DNA from: Streptomyces sp. 35G-GA-8
GTDB taxonomy: Bacteria; Actinomycetota; Actinomycetes; Streptomycetales; Streptomycetaceae
NCBI RefSeq assembly: GCF_023534745.1
Contig: NZ_JAMHJQ010000004.1
Location: forward strand, 1-64,000
Direction: 5' to 3'
DNA: 64,000 nt
A program made the translations under genes and the position numbers. The notes under the pieces are model-generated. The model saw only the letters and a list, made by a program, of their open reading frames with translations, had not been told where the DNA came from and searched no databases. Of this stretch, positions 1 through 8,894 are shown piece by piece. The stretch's first letter is position 1; each line of letters opens with the position of its first letter.

Positions 1-157
1 GACCCGCCGGCCCCGCGGTCTCGGCCGTCCCCCGTCCCGGGCGCGGCCCGCCACACCCCTCCGTCCCTGTTCGGGCGCTTGCGGTCGCGTCACCCGAACG
101 GGTCCACGATGATGGATCTGGCTCGGGGTGGACGGCACTCAGGAGGCAGGGACGACC

Positions 158-577
158 ATGACCACCGCCAAAGACATCATGCACCCCGGGGCCCAGTGGA
201 TCCCGGCCCACGAGACCCTGGACCGCGCCGCCCAGCTGATGCGTGAGCTGGATGTGGGCGCGCTCCCCATCGCCGACGCGGAGGAGCGGCTGACCGGCAT
301 TCTCACGGACCGCGACATCGTCGTCGGATGTGTGGCGATGGGCCATGACCCGGCGGGGACGACGGCCGGTGAGATGGCGCACGGCACCCCTCGCTGGATC
401 GACGCGAACGCGGACGTGGACACGGTGCTGTTCGAGATGCAGAGCCACCAGATACGCCGGCTGCCGGTGATCGAGGACAAGCGTCTGGTCGGGATGATCA
501 GCGAGGCCGATCTGGCCCAGCACCTCACCGACGGGCAGCTCGCCTCCTGGATGGAACAGGTCTACGCGCACGGCTGA
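158..577 (+). CDS. CBS-domain protein (tandem CBS pair)
   Basis: The 139-residue product is almost entirely two CBS motifs, roughly residues 1-60 and 70-130, with the typical TDRDIVV and GMISEADLA ends. Such stand-alone CBS pairs bind adenine nucleotides and are thought to sense energy or redox state; the ligand and partner here are unknown. The ATG at 158 is chosen over the in-frame GTG at 128 because AGGAGG lies at 141-146, eleven bases ahead. Nothing links it functionally to nadE downstream. Similar proteins are common and often stress-induced in Streptomyces. Confidence 0.9.
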   Translation: MTTAKDIMHPGAQWIPAHETLDRAAQLMRELDVGALPIADAEERLTGILTDRDIVVGCVAMGHDPAGTTAGEMAHGTPRWIDANADVDTVLFEMQSHQIRRLPVIEDKRLVGMISEADLAQHLTDGQLASWMEQVYAHG

Positions 578-602
578 GCCCCGGCTCGCGTCACACACGT
601 AC

Positions 603-634
603 CGCGCGTATCGCCCGTCTCGCGCGTATCGCCC
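603..634. repeat. Short direct repeat after the CBS gene
   Basis: CGCGCGTATCGCCC occurs at 603-616 and again at 621-634, an 18-bp period, in the spacer between the CBS gene and nadE. No terminator stem is obvious. It resembles other short duplications found just after stop codons in this window. Confidence 0.7.
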
Positions 635-708
635 ATGGCCAGTGGGCCGTGGCGACCGAGTGGGGCGCCCCACACGCGCACCCCAGGACATCGTGTCAGT
701 CAGACGAT

Positions 709-714
709 TAGACT
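709..714 (+). promoter_or_regulatory. Putative -10 element of a leaderless nadE promoter
   Basis: TAGACT (within TTAGACT) ends seven bases before the GTG start at 722, and no Shine-Dalgarno precedes that start. This spacing would put the transcription start on or next to the start codon, as in leaderless mRNAs, which are common in Streptomyces. The same TTAGACT-N7-start arrangement precedes map at 29281. No convincing -35 is visible. Confidence 0.5.
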
Positions 715-721
715 GGGTCCC

Positions 722-2479
722 GTGCCCCAACTACGTCTCGCTCTGAATCAGATCGACTCGACCGTCGGCGATCTCGCCGCGAACGCCGAGGCGATCGTGC
801 ACTGGACCCGGCACGCCGCCGAACAGGGAGCGCATGTCGTCGCGTTCCCCGAGATGGTGCTGACCGGCTACCCCGTCGAGGACCTCGCCCTGCGGCCGTC
901 CTTCGTCGAGGCGTCCCGGACCGCCGTGCGCGCGCTCGCGGGGCGCCTCGCCGAGGAGGGCTTCGGCGAGCTGCCCGTCGTCGTCGGCTATCTGGACCGC
1001 TCCGAGTCGGCCCAGCCGCGCTACGGCCAGCCCGCGGGCGCCCCGCGCAACGCCGCCGCCGTGCTGCACCGCGGCGCGGTCGTCCTCAACTTCGCCAAGC
1101 ACCATCTGCCCAACTACGGCGTCTTCGACGAGTTCCGGTACTTCGTGCCGGGCGACACCATGCCCGTCATCCGGGTCCATGGCGTCGACATCGCGCTCGC
1201 GATCTGCGAGGACCTCTGGCAGGACGGCGGCCGGGTCCCGGCGGCCCGGTCCGCGGAGGCGGGGCTGCTGCTCTCGATCAACGCCTCGCCGTACGAGCGC
1301 GAGAAGGACGACACCCGCCTCGACCTGGTGCGCAAGCGCGCCCAGGAGGCCGGCTGCACCACCGCGTATCTCGCGATGATCGGCGGCCAGGACGAGCTGG
1401 TCTTCGACGGTGACTCGATCGTCGTGGACAAGGACGGCGAAGTCGTGGCGCGCGCACCGCAGTTCGCCGAGGGCTGTGTGGTCCTGGACCTCGAACTGCC
1501 GGCCGCCTCGCCCGAGGCCCCGGACGGGGTGGTGGACGACGGGCTGCGGATCGACCGGGTCATCCTCTCCGAGGACCCGCTGCCGGCCTACGAGCCCGAG
1601 CTGACGGGTGGCTACGCCGAGCGCCTGGACGACGCCGAGGAGGTCTACTCGGCGCTGGTGGTGGGCCTGCGCGCGTATGCCGCGAAGAACGGCTTCCGGT
1701 CCGTGCTGATCGGTCTCTCCGGCGGAATCGACTCCGCGCTCGTCGCCGCGATCGCCTGTGACGCGGTCGGCGCGCAGAACGTGTACGGCGTCTCCATGCC
1801 GTCGAAGTACTCGTCCGGCCATTCCAGGGACGACGCGGCCGAGCTGGCCCGCCGTACCGGGCTCAACTTCCGTACGCACCCGATCGAGCCGATGTTCGAC
1901 GCGTACATGGGCGCCCTCGGGTTGACCGGGCTCGCCGAGGAGAACCTTCAGTCGCGGCTGCGCGGCACGATGCTGATGGCGCTCTCCAACCAGGAGGGGC
2001 ACATCGTGCTCGCGCCGGGCAACAAGTCCGAGCTCGCCGTGGGCTATTCGACGCTCTACGGCGACTCCGTCGGCGCGTACGGCCCGATCAAGGACGTCTA
2101 CAAGACCTCCGTCTTCCGGCTCGCGCGCTGGCGCAACGGCGTCGCCGAGGAGCGCGGCCAGACCCCGCCGATCCCGGAGACCTCGATCTCCAAGCCGCCG
2201 AGCGCCGAGCTGCGCCCGGGGCAGGTGGACACGGACTCGCTGCCCGACTACGACGTGCTGGACCGGATCCTGGAGCTGTACGTCGACCGCGACCAGGGCA
2301 GGGACGCGATCGTCGCGGCCGGTTTCGACGCCGAACTGGTCGCCAGGACGCTGCGGATGGTGGACACGGCGGAGTACAAGCGGCGCCAGTACCCGCCGGG
2401 CACCAAGATCTCGGCGAAGGGCTTCGGCAAGGACCGGCGGCTGCCGATCACGAACCGCTGGCGCGAACACACGTCGTAG
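722..2479 (+). CDS. nadE: Glutamine-dependent NAD(+) synthetase
   Basis: This 585-residue enzyme makes NAD from deamido-NAD, ATP and glutamine, the last step of NAD synthesis. The N-terminal nitrilase-type glutaminase has its triad at E44 (FPEMVLTG), K126 (FAKHHLPN) and C162 (AICEDLW). The C-terminal synthetase domain has the PP-loop GLSGGIDSA at 331-339, with further conserved GNKSE and STLYGD segments. Length fits the glutamine-dependent two-domain family. The GTG at 722 is preferred over the upstream in-frame start at 635, because homologues begin at PQLRLALNQ and a leaderless -10 lies just upstream. It converges on the MFS gene at 2553. Confidence 0.96.
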   Translation: MPQLRLALNQIDSTVGDLAANAEAIVHWTRHAAEQGAHVVAFPEMVLTGYPVEDLALRPSFVEASRTAVRALAGRLAEEGFGELPVVVGYLDRSESAQPRYGQPAGAPRNAAAVLHRGAVVLNFAKHHLPNYGVFDEFRYFVPGDTMPVIRVHGVDIALAICEDLWQDGGRVPAARSAEAGLLLSINASPYEREKDDTRLDLVRKRAQEAGCTTAYLAMIGGQDELVFDGDSIVVDKDGEVVARAPQFAEGCVVLDLELPAASPEAPDGVVDDGLRIDRVILSEDPLPAYEPELTGGYAERLDDAEEVYSALVVGLRAYAAKNGFRSVLIGLSGGIDSALVAAIACDAVGAQNVYGVSMPSKYSSGHSRDDAAELARRTGLNFRTHPIEPMFDAYMGALGLTGLAEENLQSRLRGTMLMALSNQEGHIVLAPGNKSELAVGYSTLYGDSVGAYGPIKDVYKTSVFRLARWRNGVAEERGQTPPIPETSISKPPSAELRPGQVDTDSLPDYDVLDRILELYVDRDQGRDAIVAAGFDAELVARTLRMVDTAEYKRRQYPPGTKISAKGFGKDRRLPITNRWREHTS

Positions 2480-2497
2480 CGAGCACACGTCGTAGCG
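2463..2497. repeat. 16-bp tandem duplication spanning the nadE stop codon
   Basis: A 16-bp unit (GCGARCACACGTCGTA) occurs at 2463-2478 and 2479-2494 with one mismatch, followed by a partial GCG. The unit contains the final codons and the TAG stop of nadE, so the stop codon itself is duplicated. Confidence 0.8.
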
Positions 2498-2512
2498 GAC
2501 GCGTGGGGGCGC

Positions 2513-2548
2513 GGGAGGCGTGGGAGCCCTGGGAGGCGTGGGAGCCCT
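2513..2548. repeat. Exact 18-bp tandem duplication
   Basis: The 18-bp unit GGGAGGCGTGGGAGCCCT is repeated exactly at 2513-2530 and 2531-2548 in the short spacer between the convergent nadE and MFS genes. It is internally self-complementary only in part (GGG..CCC), so a terminator role is possible but weak. Confidence 0.8.
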
Positions 2549-2552
2549 GGGC

Positions 2553-3779
2553 TCAGCTCACCCGTTCCGTCGTCGCCTCGGCCTTCGTCACGGCGGAGGC
2601 GACGACCCGCGATGCCTCCGGCACCCGGTCGGCCCGCTCCCCCCGGTCCAGCAGCCCGGCCGTCACCGCGATCGCCAGCCCGACGAGGGCGAGGACCGCG
2701 CCGACCAGGCTCGGGGACAGCCAGCCCCAGCCCGCCGCGATCGCCGCACCGCCGAGCCAGGCGCCGCCCGCGTTGGCCAGGTTGAAGGCCGAGTGGTTCG
2801 AGGCGGAGGCGATCGTGGGCGCGTGCCTGGCCTTCCGCATGACCAGCATCTGGAGCGGAGTGGTCGTCATGAACCCGACCGCGCCGAGCACCACGACCGT
2901 CACCAGCGCCGCCCACTGGATGTGCGCAGTGAAGCGGAAGGCGAGCAGGACGACGGCGAGCGCGGCCAGCGAGGCGTACAGCGTGGGCCGCAGCGCCCGG
3001 TCCGTCAGCGGCCCGGCCACCAGCGCGCCCAGCGTCATGCCGATGCCGAAAAGCGCGAGGACCAGCGTGACGGAGGATTCGCCGAAGCCCATCACCTCGG
3101 TCGTGATCGAGGCCAGATACGAGTAGACGGCGAAGACCCCGGCGAAGCCGAAGACCGCGGTCGCGAGGCCGAGCAGCACCTGACGGTCGCCGAGGGCGCG
3201 TATCTCACGGCCCACGCTCTGGTGCGCCTCCAGTGGTATGTAGGGGACGAGCCGGGCCAGCGCGGCGAGCGCGATCAGGCCGATCACGGTCACCACCAGG
3301 AAGGTGGCGCGCCAGCCAAGGCCCTGGCCGAGCAGGGTGGCCGCGGGGACACCGACGATATTGGCGACGGTCAGTCCCAGGAACATGGTCGCGACGGCCC
3401 GCGCCTGCCGGCCCTCGCGCACCAGCCGGGCGGCGACGACCGCGCCCACGCCGAAGAACGCGCCGTGCGGCAGCCCGGCGAGGAACCGGCCCGCCAGCAG
3501 CCAGCCGAAGCCGGGGGCGAGCGCCGAGCCGAGGTTGCCGAGGACGAAGAGCGCCATGAGCAGGAGCAGCATCCGCTTGCGCGGGATACGGGAGCCGAGG
3601 GCGGTGAGCAGGGGGGCGCCGACGACGACACCGATCGCGTAGGCCGAGACCAGATATCCGGCGGTCGGCACGGACGTACCCAGATCGTCCGCGACATTGG
3701 GCAGCAGGCCCATCATCACGAACTCTGTCGTCCCGATGCCGAAAGCACTGACGGCCAGGGCGAACAGGGCGAGGGGCAT
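2553..3779 (-). CDS. MFS transporter, DHA1/AraJ-CmlR type
   Basis: This 408-residue protein has twelve predicted membrane segments and the family signatures of drug:H+ antiporter-1 exporters, including an early GIGTTEFVMMGLLP segment and a loop 2-3 motif GSRIPRKR. Relatives export sugars (AraJ) or chloramphenicol-like drugs (CmlR); the substrate here cannot be told. The ATG at 3779 is chosen over the upstream TTG at 3806 because GGAAGG lies seven bases ahead of it. An inverted repeat at 3851-3881 lies about 75 bp upstream. No dedicated regulator is adjacent. Confidence 0.9.
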   Translation of the reverse strand: MPLALFALAVSAFGIGTTEFVMMGLLPNVADDLGTSVPTAGYLVSAYAIGVVVGAPLLTALGSRIPRKRMLLLLMALFVLGNLGSALAPGFGWLLAGRFLAGLPHGAFFGVGAVVAARLVREGRQARAVATMFLGLTVANIVGVPAATLLGQGLGWRATFLVVTVIGLIALAALARLVPYIPLEAHQSVGREIRALGDRQVLLGLATAVFGFAGVFAVYSYLASITTEVMGFGESSVTLVLALFGIGMTLGALVAGPLTDRALRPTLYASLAALAVVLLAFRFTAHIQWAALVTVVVLGAVGFMTTTPLQMLVMRKARHAPTIASASNHSAFNLANAGGAWLGGAAIAAGWGWLSPSLVGAVLALVGLAIAVTAGLLDRGERADRVPEASRVVASAVTKAEATTERVS

Positions 3780-3850
3780 CAAAAGACCTTCCGTGGTGAG
3801 CTTCAAGGGGTGAGCCTCAGGGGATGAGCCTCAGGGGTTAAGTACCCCCA

Positions 3851-3881
3851 CGGAACAAAGTCTCTCAGGGTTTTTGTTCCG
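3851..3881. promoter_or_regulatory. Inverted repeat upstream of the MFS gene
   Basis: CGGAACAAA at 3851-3859 and TTTGTTCCG at 3873-3881 form perfect 9-bp arms around a 13-bp centre. The element lies between the stop of the phosphatase gene (3983) and the start of the MFS gene (3779), both leftward. It could be the terminator of the first or an operator of the second. No U-tract follows on the minus strand, which slightly favours an operator. Confidence 0.45.
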
Positions 3882-3982
3882 GCGGATGAACTCCGGATTG
3901 CGCCCAGTGCTCCAGCGGGCGAGGTCCGGCCCGCGCGGATCGGCCGCCCCGGGTTCGGTGGGCGCCGGACTCGCCCGCCGGC

Positions 3983-5011
3983 TCAGCCCAGTTCCACCCG
4001 TGCCGCGATCGGCAGATGGTCGCTGTCCGTCTCGGGAAGGGTCCAGGACGAGGTCGGTTCGACGCCCCTCACCAAGATCTGGTCGATCCGGGCCAGCGGG
4101 AACGACGTCGGCCAGCTGAAGCCGTACCCGTGCCCGGCCGCGCCCTGCGTCGAGCGCATCTGGGCGGTCACGGCGTTGAGCGAGCGGTCGTTCATGGTGC
4201 CGTTCAGATCGCCGAGCAGGATCACCCGGCTCAGCGACTCGTCGGCGATGGCCTCGCCCAGCGCGTCGGCGCTCTTGTCACGCTGGTTGGCGGTGAAGCC
4301 CGCGTTCATCTTGACGCGTACAGAGGGGAGATGGGCCACGAAGACGGCGACCGGGCCCTCCGGTGTGTTGACGGTGGCGCGCATGGCACGGACCCAGCCG
4401 AGCCTGATGTCGACGGGCTTGATCCCGCTCATCGGGTACTTGCTCCACAGTCCCACCGTGCCCTGCACCGAGTGGTACTTGTACGTCTCGGCCAGCGCGT
4501 CGGCATAGGTCGGTACGGCACTGGCCTTCAGCTCCTCCAGCGCCAGGACATCGGCCCCGGACCGCGCCAGCTCGCGCGCGGTGCCCTGCGGGTCCGGGTT
4601 GTCCGCGTTCACGTTGTGGGTGGCGACCATGAGGTCACCGCCGCTGCCGGACTTGTCGGTGAGGAGTCCGCCGAAGAGATTGACCCAGACCACGGCGGGC
4701 AGCAGTACGGCGATCAGCGCGGTGGCGGAGCGCCGTACCAGCGCCAGGACGAGGATCAGCGGAACGAACACACCGAACCAGGGCAGGAATGTCTCGGTGA
4801 GACTCCCCAAGTTGCCGATCTTGTTGGGGATCTGCGCGTGAAAGATCATCAACAGCGCGACGATCACGGCGAGCACCGCCAGCACGATGCCTCGCCGCCA
4901 GATGCCCGGATCGTTTCGCCATCGGTCGAGCAGGGCTCCGGCGCGCGAGCCGGTGCGGGGGTCCTCCTCCTCGCCGTCCGTCACCGAATGCGCCGTGTAC
5001 TCCTGCGTCAT
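3983..5011 (-). CDS. Membrane endonuclease/exonuclease/phosphatase-family protein, VanJ-like
   Basis: The 342-residue product starts with an acidic cytoplasmic stretch, then has three membrane segments (about residues 35-130), then an EEP-fold catalytic domain outside. EEP landmarks are MVATHNVN, ALEELK, VAHLP, LLGDLNG and the final DSDHLPI. This layout matches Streptomyces VanJ-type proteins, which are reported to act on undecaprenyl pyrophosphate and give low-level teicoplanin resistance. That role is inferred from architecture only. The ATG at 5011 is preferred over 5074: the upstream extension is low complexity and GTGAGGG lies ahead of the ATG. Confidence 0.8.
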   Translation of the reverse strand: MTQEYTAHSVTDGEEEDPRTGSRAGALLDRWRNDPGIWRRGIVLAVLAVIVALLMIFHAQIPNKIGNLGSLTETFLPWFGVFVPLILVLALVRRSATALIAVLLPAVVWVNLFGGLLTDKSGSGGDLMVATHNVNADNPDPQGTARELARSGADVLALEELKASAVPTYADALAETYKYHSVQGTVGLWSKYPMSGIKPVDIRLGWVRAMRATVNTPEGPVAVFVAHLPSVRVKMNAGFTANQRDKSADALGEAIADESLSRVILLGDLNGTMNDRSLNAVTAQMRSTQGAAGHGYGFSWPTSFPLARIDQILVRGVEPTSSWTLPETDSDHLPIAARVELG

Positions 5012-5238
5012 ATGCGCTGCCCTCACTGCCTTGCTGTGCACGCTCGCCCCCGACCCTAGGCGATGTACGGGCACTTTCTCCGCCGTCCGGGGACAGCCGT
5101 TCCCCGACGGAGACGAAGAGGGAGGGTTTGGGGGTTCCGATCAAGGACGAAAGAGGGGCGGGTGTGACAGATCCCGCACCGCCGTTACGTCCGTTTCGCG
5201 TCGCGCGCCGGTCCGGTACGGGGACACCCGCGCACGCG

Positions 5239-5847
5239 TCACGTGCGCGGGTGCAGCCCCTGGAGCACGGCGCTGATGATCTGGTCGGCAAGGTCCTCCT
5301 CCAGCGGCGCGCCCTGCCGGTACAGGGTGCGCATGAGCATGGGGCCGATCAGCAGCTCGTTCATCAGCTCCACGCTCAGGTCGTCCCGCAGCTCACCGGC
5401 GGCGACCCCGCGCCGGATCAGCTCCGTCGTCATCGCGCGCCGGGGGTCGATGACCGTCCGGTGGTACTCCGCCCAGAGCCTGGGCTGGCCCTTCATCTCG
5501 ACGACGACGTTGTGCAGCAGGGTCGAGGAGCGCTGGGCGAGACCGCGCTGACGCATCGCCTCCAGCATGATCCGGAGATCGTCGAGCGCCGAGGTCCCCG
5601 GCAGTTCGGGCTCGGGCGGCTCGATCTCCCGCAGGACGTCGAGGAAGAGTTCCTCCTTGCCCTGCCAGCGCCGGTAGATGGTCGCCTTGCCGACGCCCGC
5701 CGTACGGGCGATGCGTTCGACGGAGAGCGCGCCGAGCGGCACACCGTCCTCCAGCAGGGTCACGACGGCTTCCAGGATCGCCCGCTCGACCGCCTCACTG
5801 CGTGGCCTGCCGCGCCGGTGTTCCTTCTCGTGACCCTGCTCCCGCAC
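5239..5847 (-). CDS. TetR-family transcriptional regulator
   Basis: The 202-residue protein has an N-terminal helix-turn-helix (LSVERIARTAGVGKATIYRR, about residues 38-57) and a TetR C-terminal ligand domain. The GTG at 5847 is preferred to the upstream start at 5991, because GGAG lies just ahead and the upstream extension reads through tandem repeats. It is downstream of, and on the same strand as, the 14-TM exporter at 6045-7667. It probably represses that exporter through the palindrome at 7692-7710. A TCTCGTATACG half-site-like sequence at 5918-5928 in its own upstream region suggests autoregulation. Confidence 0.88.
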   Translation of the reverse strand: MREQGHEKEHRRGRPRSEAVERAILEAVVTLLEDGVPLGALSVERIARTAGVGKATIYRRWQGKEELFLDVLREIEPPEPELPGTSALDDLRIMLEAMRQRGLAQRSSTLLHNVVVEMKGQPRLWAEYHRTVIDPRRAMTTELIRRGVAAGELRDDLSVELMNELLIGPMLMRTLYRQGAPLEEDLADQIISAVLQGLHPRT

Positions 5848-5953
5848 CTGTCTCCGCCTCTCGCCGCCCCGGGGCCCGGCCGCCGTGCACGTCGCGCCGC
5901 GCTCCCACCGCGCCAATTCTCGTATACGGCGGACCGCCGCACGCCGTCCTCGC

Positions 5954-6020
5954 GCACACGTACACGGCGTGCACATGCCCGCGGCGTGCACACGTACACG
6001 GCGTGCACACGTACGCGGCG
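5954..6020. repeat. 22-bp direct repeats upstream of the TetR gene
   Basis: Two identical 22-bp copies at 5954-5975 and 5988-6009 contain CACACGTACACGGCGTG and are 34 bp apart. A third partial copy (GCACACGTACGCGGCG) covers 6005-6020. They lie between the exporter stop (6045) and the TetR start (5847). A regulator array or simple repeat expansion would both fit. Confidence 0.75.
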
Positions 6021-6044
6021 GATACGGCGCTTACGGCGTCGCTG

Positions 6045-7667
6045 TCAGCCGCGGACGGCGCTCACGGGTTCGGGTGCCTCCTCGCTCCCCGCGAGCTTGC
6101 GCGGCTCCGGCCTGCCCGGCAGGAAGAGCGCGACCACCGCGGCGCCGATCAGCGCGACCGCCGCCGAACCGAGCGCCGTGACATGCATGGCGTCGAGGAA
6201 CGCGTCGTAGGCGGAGCTGATCAGCGGCCGGCCCGCCGGACCCATCTTCTCCGCGACGCCGATCGTCGCCTCGATCGACTCCCCCGCCGCGTCCCGCGCA
6301 CCGGCCGGCACCGCGCCGAGGTGTCCCTCGATCCCGCCCCGGTAGGTGGCGGAGAGCACCGAGCCGAGTACGGCGATCCCGAGGGCGCCGCCGACCTGGC
6401 GGAAGGTGTTGTTGATGGCCGAGCCCGAACCGGCCTTCTCCCGGGGCAGCGCCTGCATGACCGCGACGGTGACCGGCGGCATGATGTGCGCCATGCCGGT
6501 GCCCTGGACGAAGAAGACGAGGCACAGCACCCAGACCGGGGTGTCCGCGTCGAAGACGGCGAACGCGGCGAGTCCGGCGGCGACCAGCAGCATGCCGACC
6601 GTACAGACCGCGCGGGCGCCGAACCGGTCCACCACCAGCCGGGCCCGCGGCGCGAAGATCATCTGGGCTGCGGCGAGCGGCAGGATCAGCAGCCCGGACT
6701 GGAGCGCGCTGTAGCCGCGCACGCTCTGGAGGTAGAAGGCCGAGAAGAAGGTCACACCCATCAGCGCGAAGAAGACCAGCGCTATGGCGGCGACGGCCGC
6801 CGCGAAGGCCGGCTTCCTGAAGTACGAGATGTCGATGGCCGGGTGGCTGCTGCGCTTCTCGTGCCAGACGAAGAGGGCGAGCACGGCCACACCGCCGATG
6901 AGGGGGGCGAGCACGCTCGCGCCGGTGAAGTCGGCCAGCTCGCCGCCGCGGATGATGCCGTACACCAGCAGGACGAGTCCGACGATGGAGAGCACGACGC
7001 CCACCGGGTCGAGCCGGCCGGGCCTGGGGTCCTTGGAGTCCGGGACCAGCAGCACCATCGCGATCAGCGCGACCACGGCCACCGGGACGTTCACGAGGAA
7101 GATGGAGCCCCACCAGAAGTGTTCGAGCAGCAGACCGCCGGTGATCGGACCGATGGCGATGCCGAGGCCCACACTGCCCGCCCAGATACCGATGGCCTTG
7201 GGCTGCTCCTCGCGCTCGAAGACATTCATCAGGATGGCGAGGGTGGCGGGCATCACAAAGGCGGCGCCGAAGCCCATCAGGGCGCGGTAGCCGATGAGTT
7301 CGGCGGGCGATCCGGACAGGGCGGCGAGCGCCGAGCCGAGGCCGAAGACGGCTGTGCCGAAGAGGAGCACCTTCTTGCGGCCGACGCGGTCACCGAGCAG
7401 CCCTGAGGTGAAGAGCAGTCCGGCGAAGACGAGCGTGTAGGAGTTGATCGCCCACTCCAGCTCGCTCTGGGTGGCGCCGATACCGGTGGGCTCGGGGGCG
7501 GCGATCGTCTTGACCGCCACGTTCAGGATCGAGTTGTCCAGCACGACGATGAGCAGGCTGAACATCAGGACACCGAGGATGGCCCAGCGACGGCGGTGGA
7601 CCGCCTCCGGGACACGGGACTCGGGTATGCGGGGTGCGGCGGCGGCGCCGCCGGACGGTGTGGACAT
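6045..7667 (-). CDS. MFS multidrug exporter, DHA2 (EmrB/QacA, 14 TM)
   Basis: The 540-residue protein has the 14 hydrophobic segments of the DHA2 family. It carries motif A ([13 protein letters not shown]) and the segment-5 motif C region ([12 protein letters not shown]) typical of antiporters. Such proteins expel cationic or hydrophobic drugs and self-made antibiotics by proton exchange; the substrate is not predictable. Start ATG 7667 (MSTPSG) is preferred over 7676. The gene lies upstream of the TetR gene on the same strand, and a perfect TetR-type palindrome lies 25 bp before its start. Drug-inducible derepression is the likely mode of control. Confidence 0.92.
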   Translation of the reverse strand: MSTPSGGAAAAPRIPESRVPEAVHRRRWAILGVLMFSLLIVVLDNSILNVAVKTIAAPEPTGIGATQSELEWAINSYTLVFAGLLFTSGLLGDRVGRKKVLLFGTAVFGLGSALAALSGSPAELIGYRALMGFGAAFVMPATLAILMNVFEREEQPKAIGIWAGSVGLGIAIGPITGGLLLEHFWWGSIFLVNVPVAVVALIAMVLLVPDSKDPRPGRLDPVGVVLSIVGLVLLVYGIIRGGELADFTGASVLAPLIGGVAVLALFVWHEKRSSHPAIDISYFRKPAFAAAVAAIALVFFALMGVTFFSAFYLQSVRGYSALQSGLLILPLAAAQMIFAPRARLVVDRFGARAVCTVGMLLVAAGLAAFAVFDADTPVWVLCLVFFVQGTGMAHIMPPVTVAVMQALPREKAGSGSAINNTFRQVGGALGIAVLGSVLSATYRGGIEGHLGAVPAGARDAAGESIEATIGVAEKMGPAGRPLISSAYDAFLDAMHVTALGSAAVALIGAAVVALFLPGRPEPRKLAGSEEAPEPVSAVRG

Positions 7668-7691
7668 GGCGTACACCCTAGACCCGTTTCG

Positions 7692-7710
7692 ATACGAGAC
7701 CGTCTCGTAT
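7692..7710. promoter_or_regulatory. Perfect palindromic TetR-type operator
   Basis: ATACGAGAC, one central C, and GTCTCGTAT form a perfect 9-bp inverted repeat, 19 bp in all. It lies between the exporter start (7667) and panB, in the position expected for exporter promoter control. The form matches operators known for TetR regulators of efflux pumps. The TetR gene at 5239-5847 is the obvious candidate to bind it. Confidence 0.75.
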
Positions 7711-7824
7711 TGGAAAGTCTTTACGAACAGCCCCTACTTCCCGCGACCGGTACCGGGATGCCACCATGGAACCGGTCCGGGGACACCGTCAGGGTGCCTC
7801 GAGATGACGAAAGGGCCTTTGGCC

Positions 7825-8715
7825 ATGACTGTTCAGACCGAGGCTGCTCAGAAGCCGCCCGCAGGACGCCCGGCCGGCGCCGAAGCCGGTTCCAAGGCGC
7901 TGTACGGCGGCAAGAGTTCGCGGCGCGTCACCGTCCATGACATCGCCGCCGCCAAGGAGCGCGGCGAGAAGTGGCCCATGCTCACCGCCTATGACGCGAT
8001 GACGGCCTCCGTGTTCGACGAGGCCGGCATTCCGGTCATGCTCGTCGGCGACTCGATGGGGAACTGCCATCTCGGGTACGAGACGACCGTGCCCGTCACG
8101 CTGGACGAGATGACGATGCTCGCCGCGGCCGTCGTACGGGGCACGAAGCGCGCCCTGATCGTCGGCGACCTGCCGTTCGGCTCGTACCAGGAAGGGCCGG
8201 CCCAGGCCCTGCGCAGCGCCACGCGGCTGGTGAAGGACGCGGGCGTGGGCGCGATCAAGCTGGAGGGCGGCGAACGTTCGCACGACCAGATCGAGCTGCT
8301 GGTGCGGGCCGGTATCCCGGTGATGGGACATATCGGACTGACGCCCCAGTCCGTCAACACCCTCGGCTACCGGGTGCAGGGCCGCGGCGAGGAAGCCGCG
8401 CAGCAGCTGCTCCGCGACGCCAAGGCGGTACAGGACGCGGGGGCGTTCGCGGTCGTGCTCGAACTGGTCCCCGCCGAGCTGGCCGCCGAGGTCACCCGCA
8501 TCCTGCACATTCCTACCGTCGGGATCGGCGCGGGGCCGGAGACGGACGCGCAGGTGCTCGTCTACACGGACATGGTCGGGCTGACCGGAGGGAAGGTGCC
8601 GCGCTTCACGAAGCAGTACGCGAATCTCCGCCAAACCCTCGGGGACGCGGCGAGGGAGTTTGCGGACGAGGTCATTGGAGGAACGTTCCCTCAGGAGGAG
8701 CACACCTTCCACTAG
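7825..8715 (+). CDS. panB: 3-methyl-2-oxobutanoate hydroxymethyltransferase (ketopantoate hydroxymethyltransferase)
   Basis: The 296-residue cytoplasmic enzyme transfers a hydroxymethyl group from 5,10-methylene-THF to 2-oxoisovalerate, the first committed step to pantothenate and CoA. The TIM-barrel landmarks are MLTAYDA at 52-58, the Mg-binding VGDSMGN (D76), KLEGG, the VVLELVPAE stretch with the catalytic glutamate, and IPTVGIGAG. ATG 7825 is chosen with AAGGG about ten bases ahead; ATG 7804, seven codons earlier, is a possible alternative. It is divergent from the exporter and ends before a strong terminator hairpin. No panC or panD lies in the window. Confidence 0.96.
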   Translation: MTVQTEAAQKPPAGRPAGAEAGSKALYGGKSSRRVTVHDIAAAKERGEKWPMLTAYDAMTASVFDEAGIPVMLVGDSMGNCHLGYETTVPVTLDEMTMLAAAVVRGTKRALIVGDLPFGSYQEGPAQALRSATRLVKDAGVGAIKLEGGERSHDQIELLVRAGIPVMGHIGLTPQSVNTLGYRVQGRGEEAAQQLLRDAKAVQDAGAFAVVLELVPAELAAEVTRILHIPTVGIGAGPETDAQVLVYTDMVGLTGGKVPRFTKQYANLRQTLGDAAREFADEVIGGTFPQEEHTFH

Positions 8716-8747
8716 ACGCGCACACGTTTGGACGAGCACACGTTTCA
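8716..8747. repeat. 16-bp tandem duplication directly after the panB stop
   Basis: ACGCGCACACGTTTGG at 8716-8731 and ACGAGCACACGTTTCA at 8732-8747 share the core GCACACGTTT. The copies begin at the base after the TAG stop. The period and the CACACGT core are the same as in the duplication at the nadE stop. Confidence 0.65.
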
Positions 8748-8830
8748 CTGGGCGGATCCGCCCCCGCGAGGCGGTCCCCCGCCCCCGTGAGGTAGCCCCT
8801 CCGCCCCAGAAGCCACTGCCCGCACGGACG

Positions 8831-8864
8831 ACAGCCCGCCGATCTTCCCCCGTCGGCGGGCTGT
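8831..8864 (+). terminator. Terminator hairpin after panB
   Basis: ACAGCCCGCCGA at 8831-8842 and TCGGCGGGCTGT at 8853-8864 form a perfect 12-bp, GC-rich stem with a 10-base loop. It lies 115 bp after panB and ahead of the ABC operon. As is usual in Streptomyces there is no long U-tract. Confidence 0.75.
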
Positions 8865-8894
8865 CGGCTTCTCCGAAGGGCGGTACGGCGGTCG

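Noticed and set aside
731-2488. Long minus-strand frame opposite nadE
   Set aside because: It is a GC-rich shadow: Arg/Val/Asp/Gly-heavy, no start signal, and the plus strand encodes a clear NAD synthetase.
8831-8864. Possible riboswitch at the panB 3' region
   Set aside because: A simple perfect stem after the stop is better explained as a terminator; no conserved aptamer pattern is visible.
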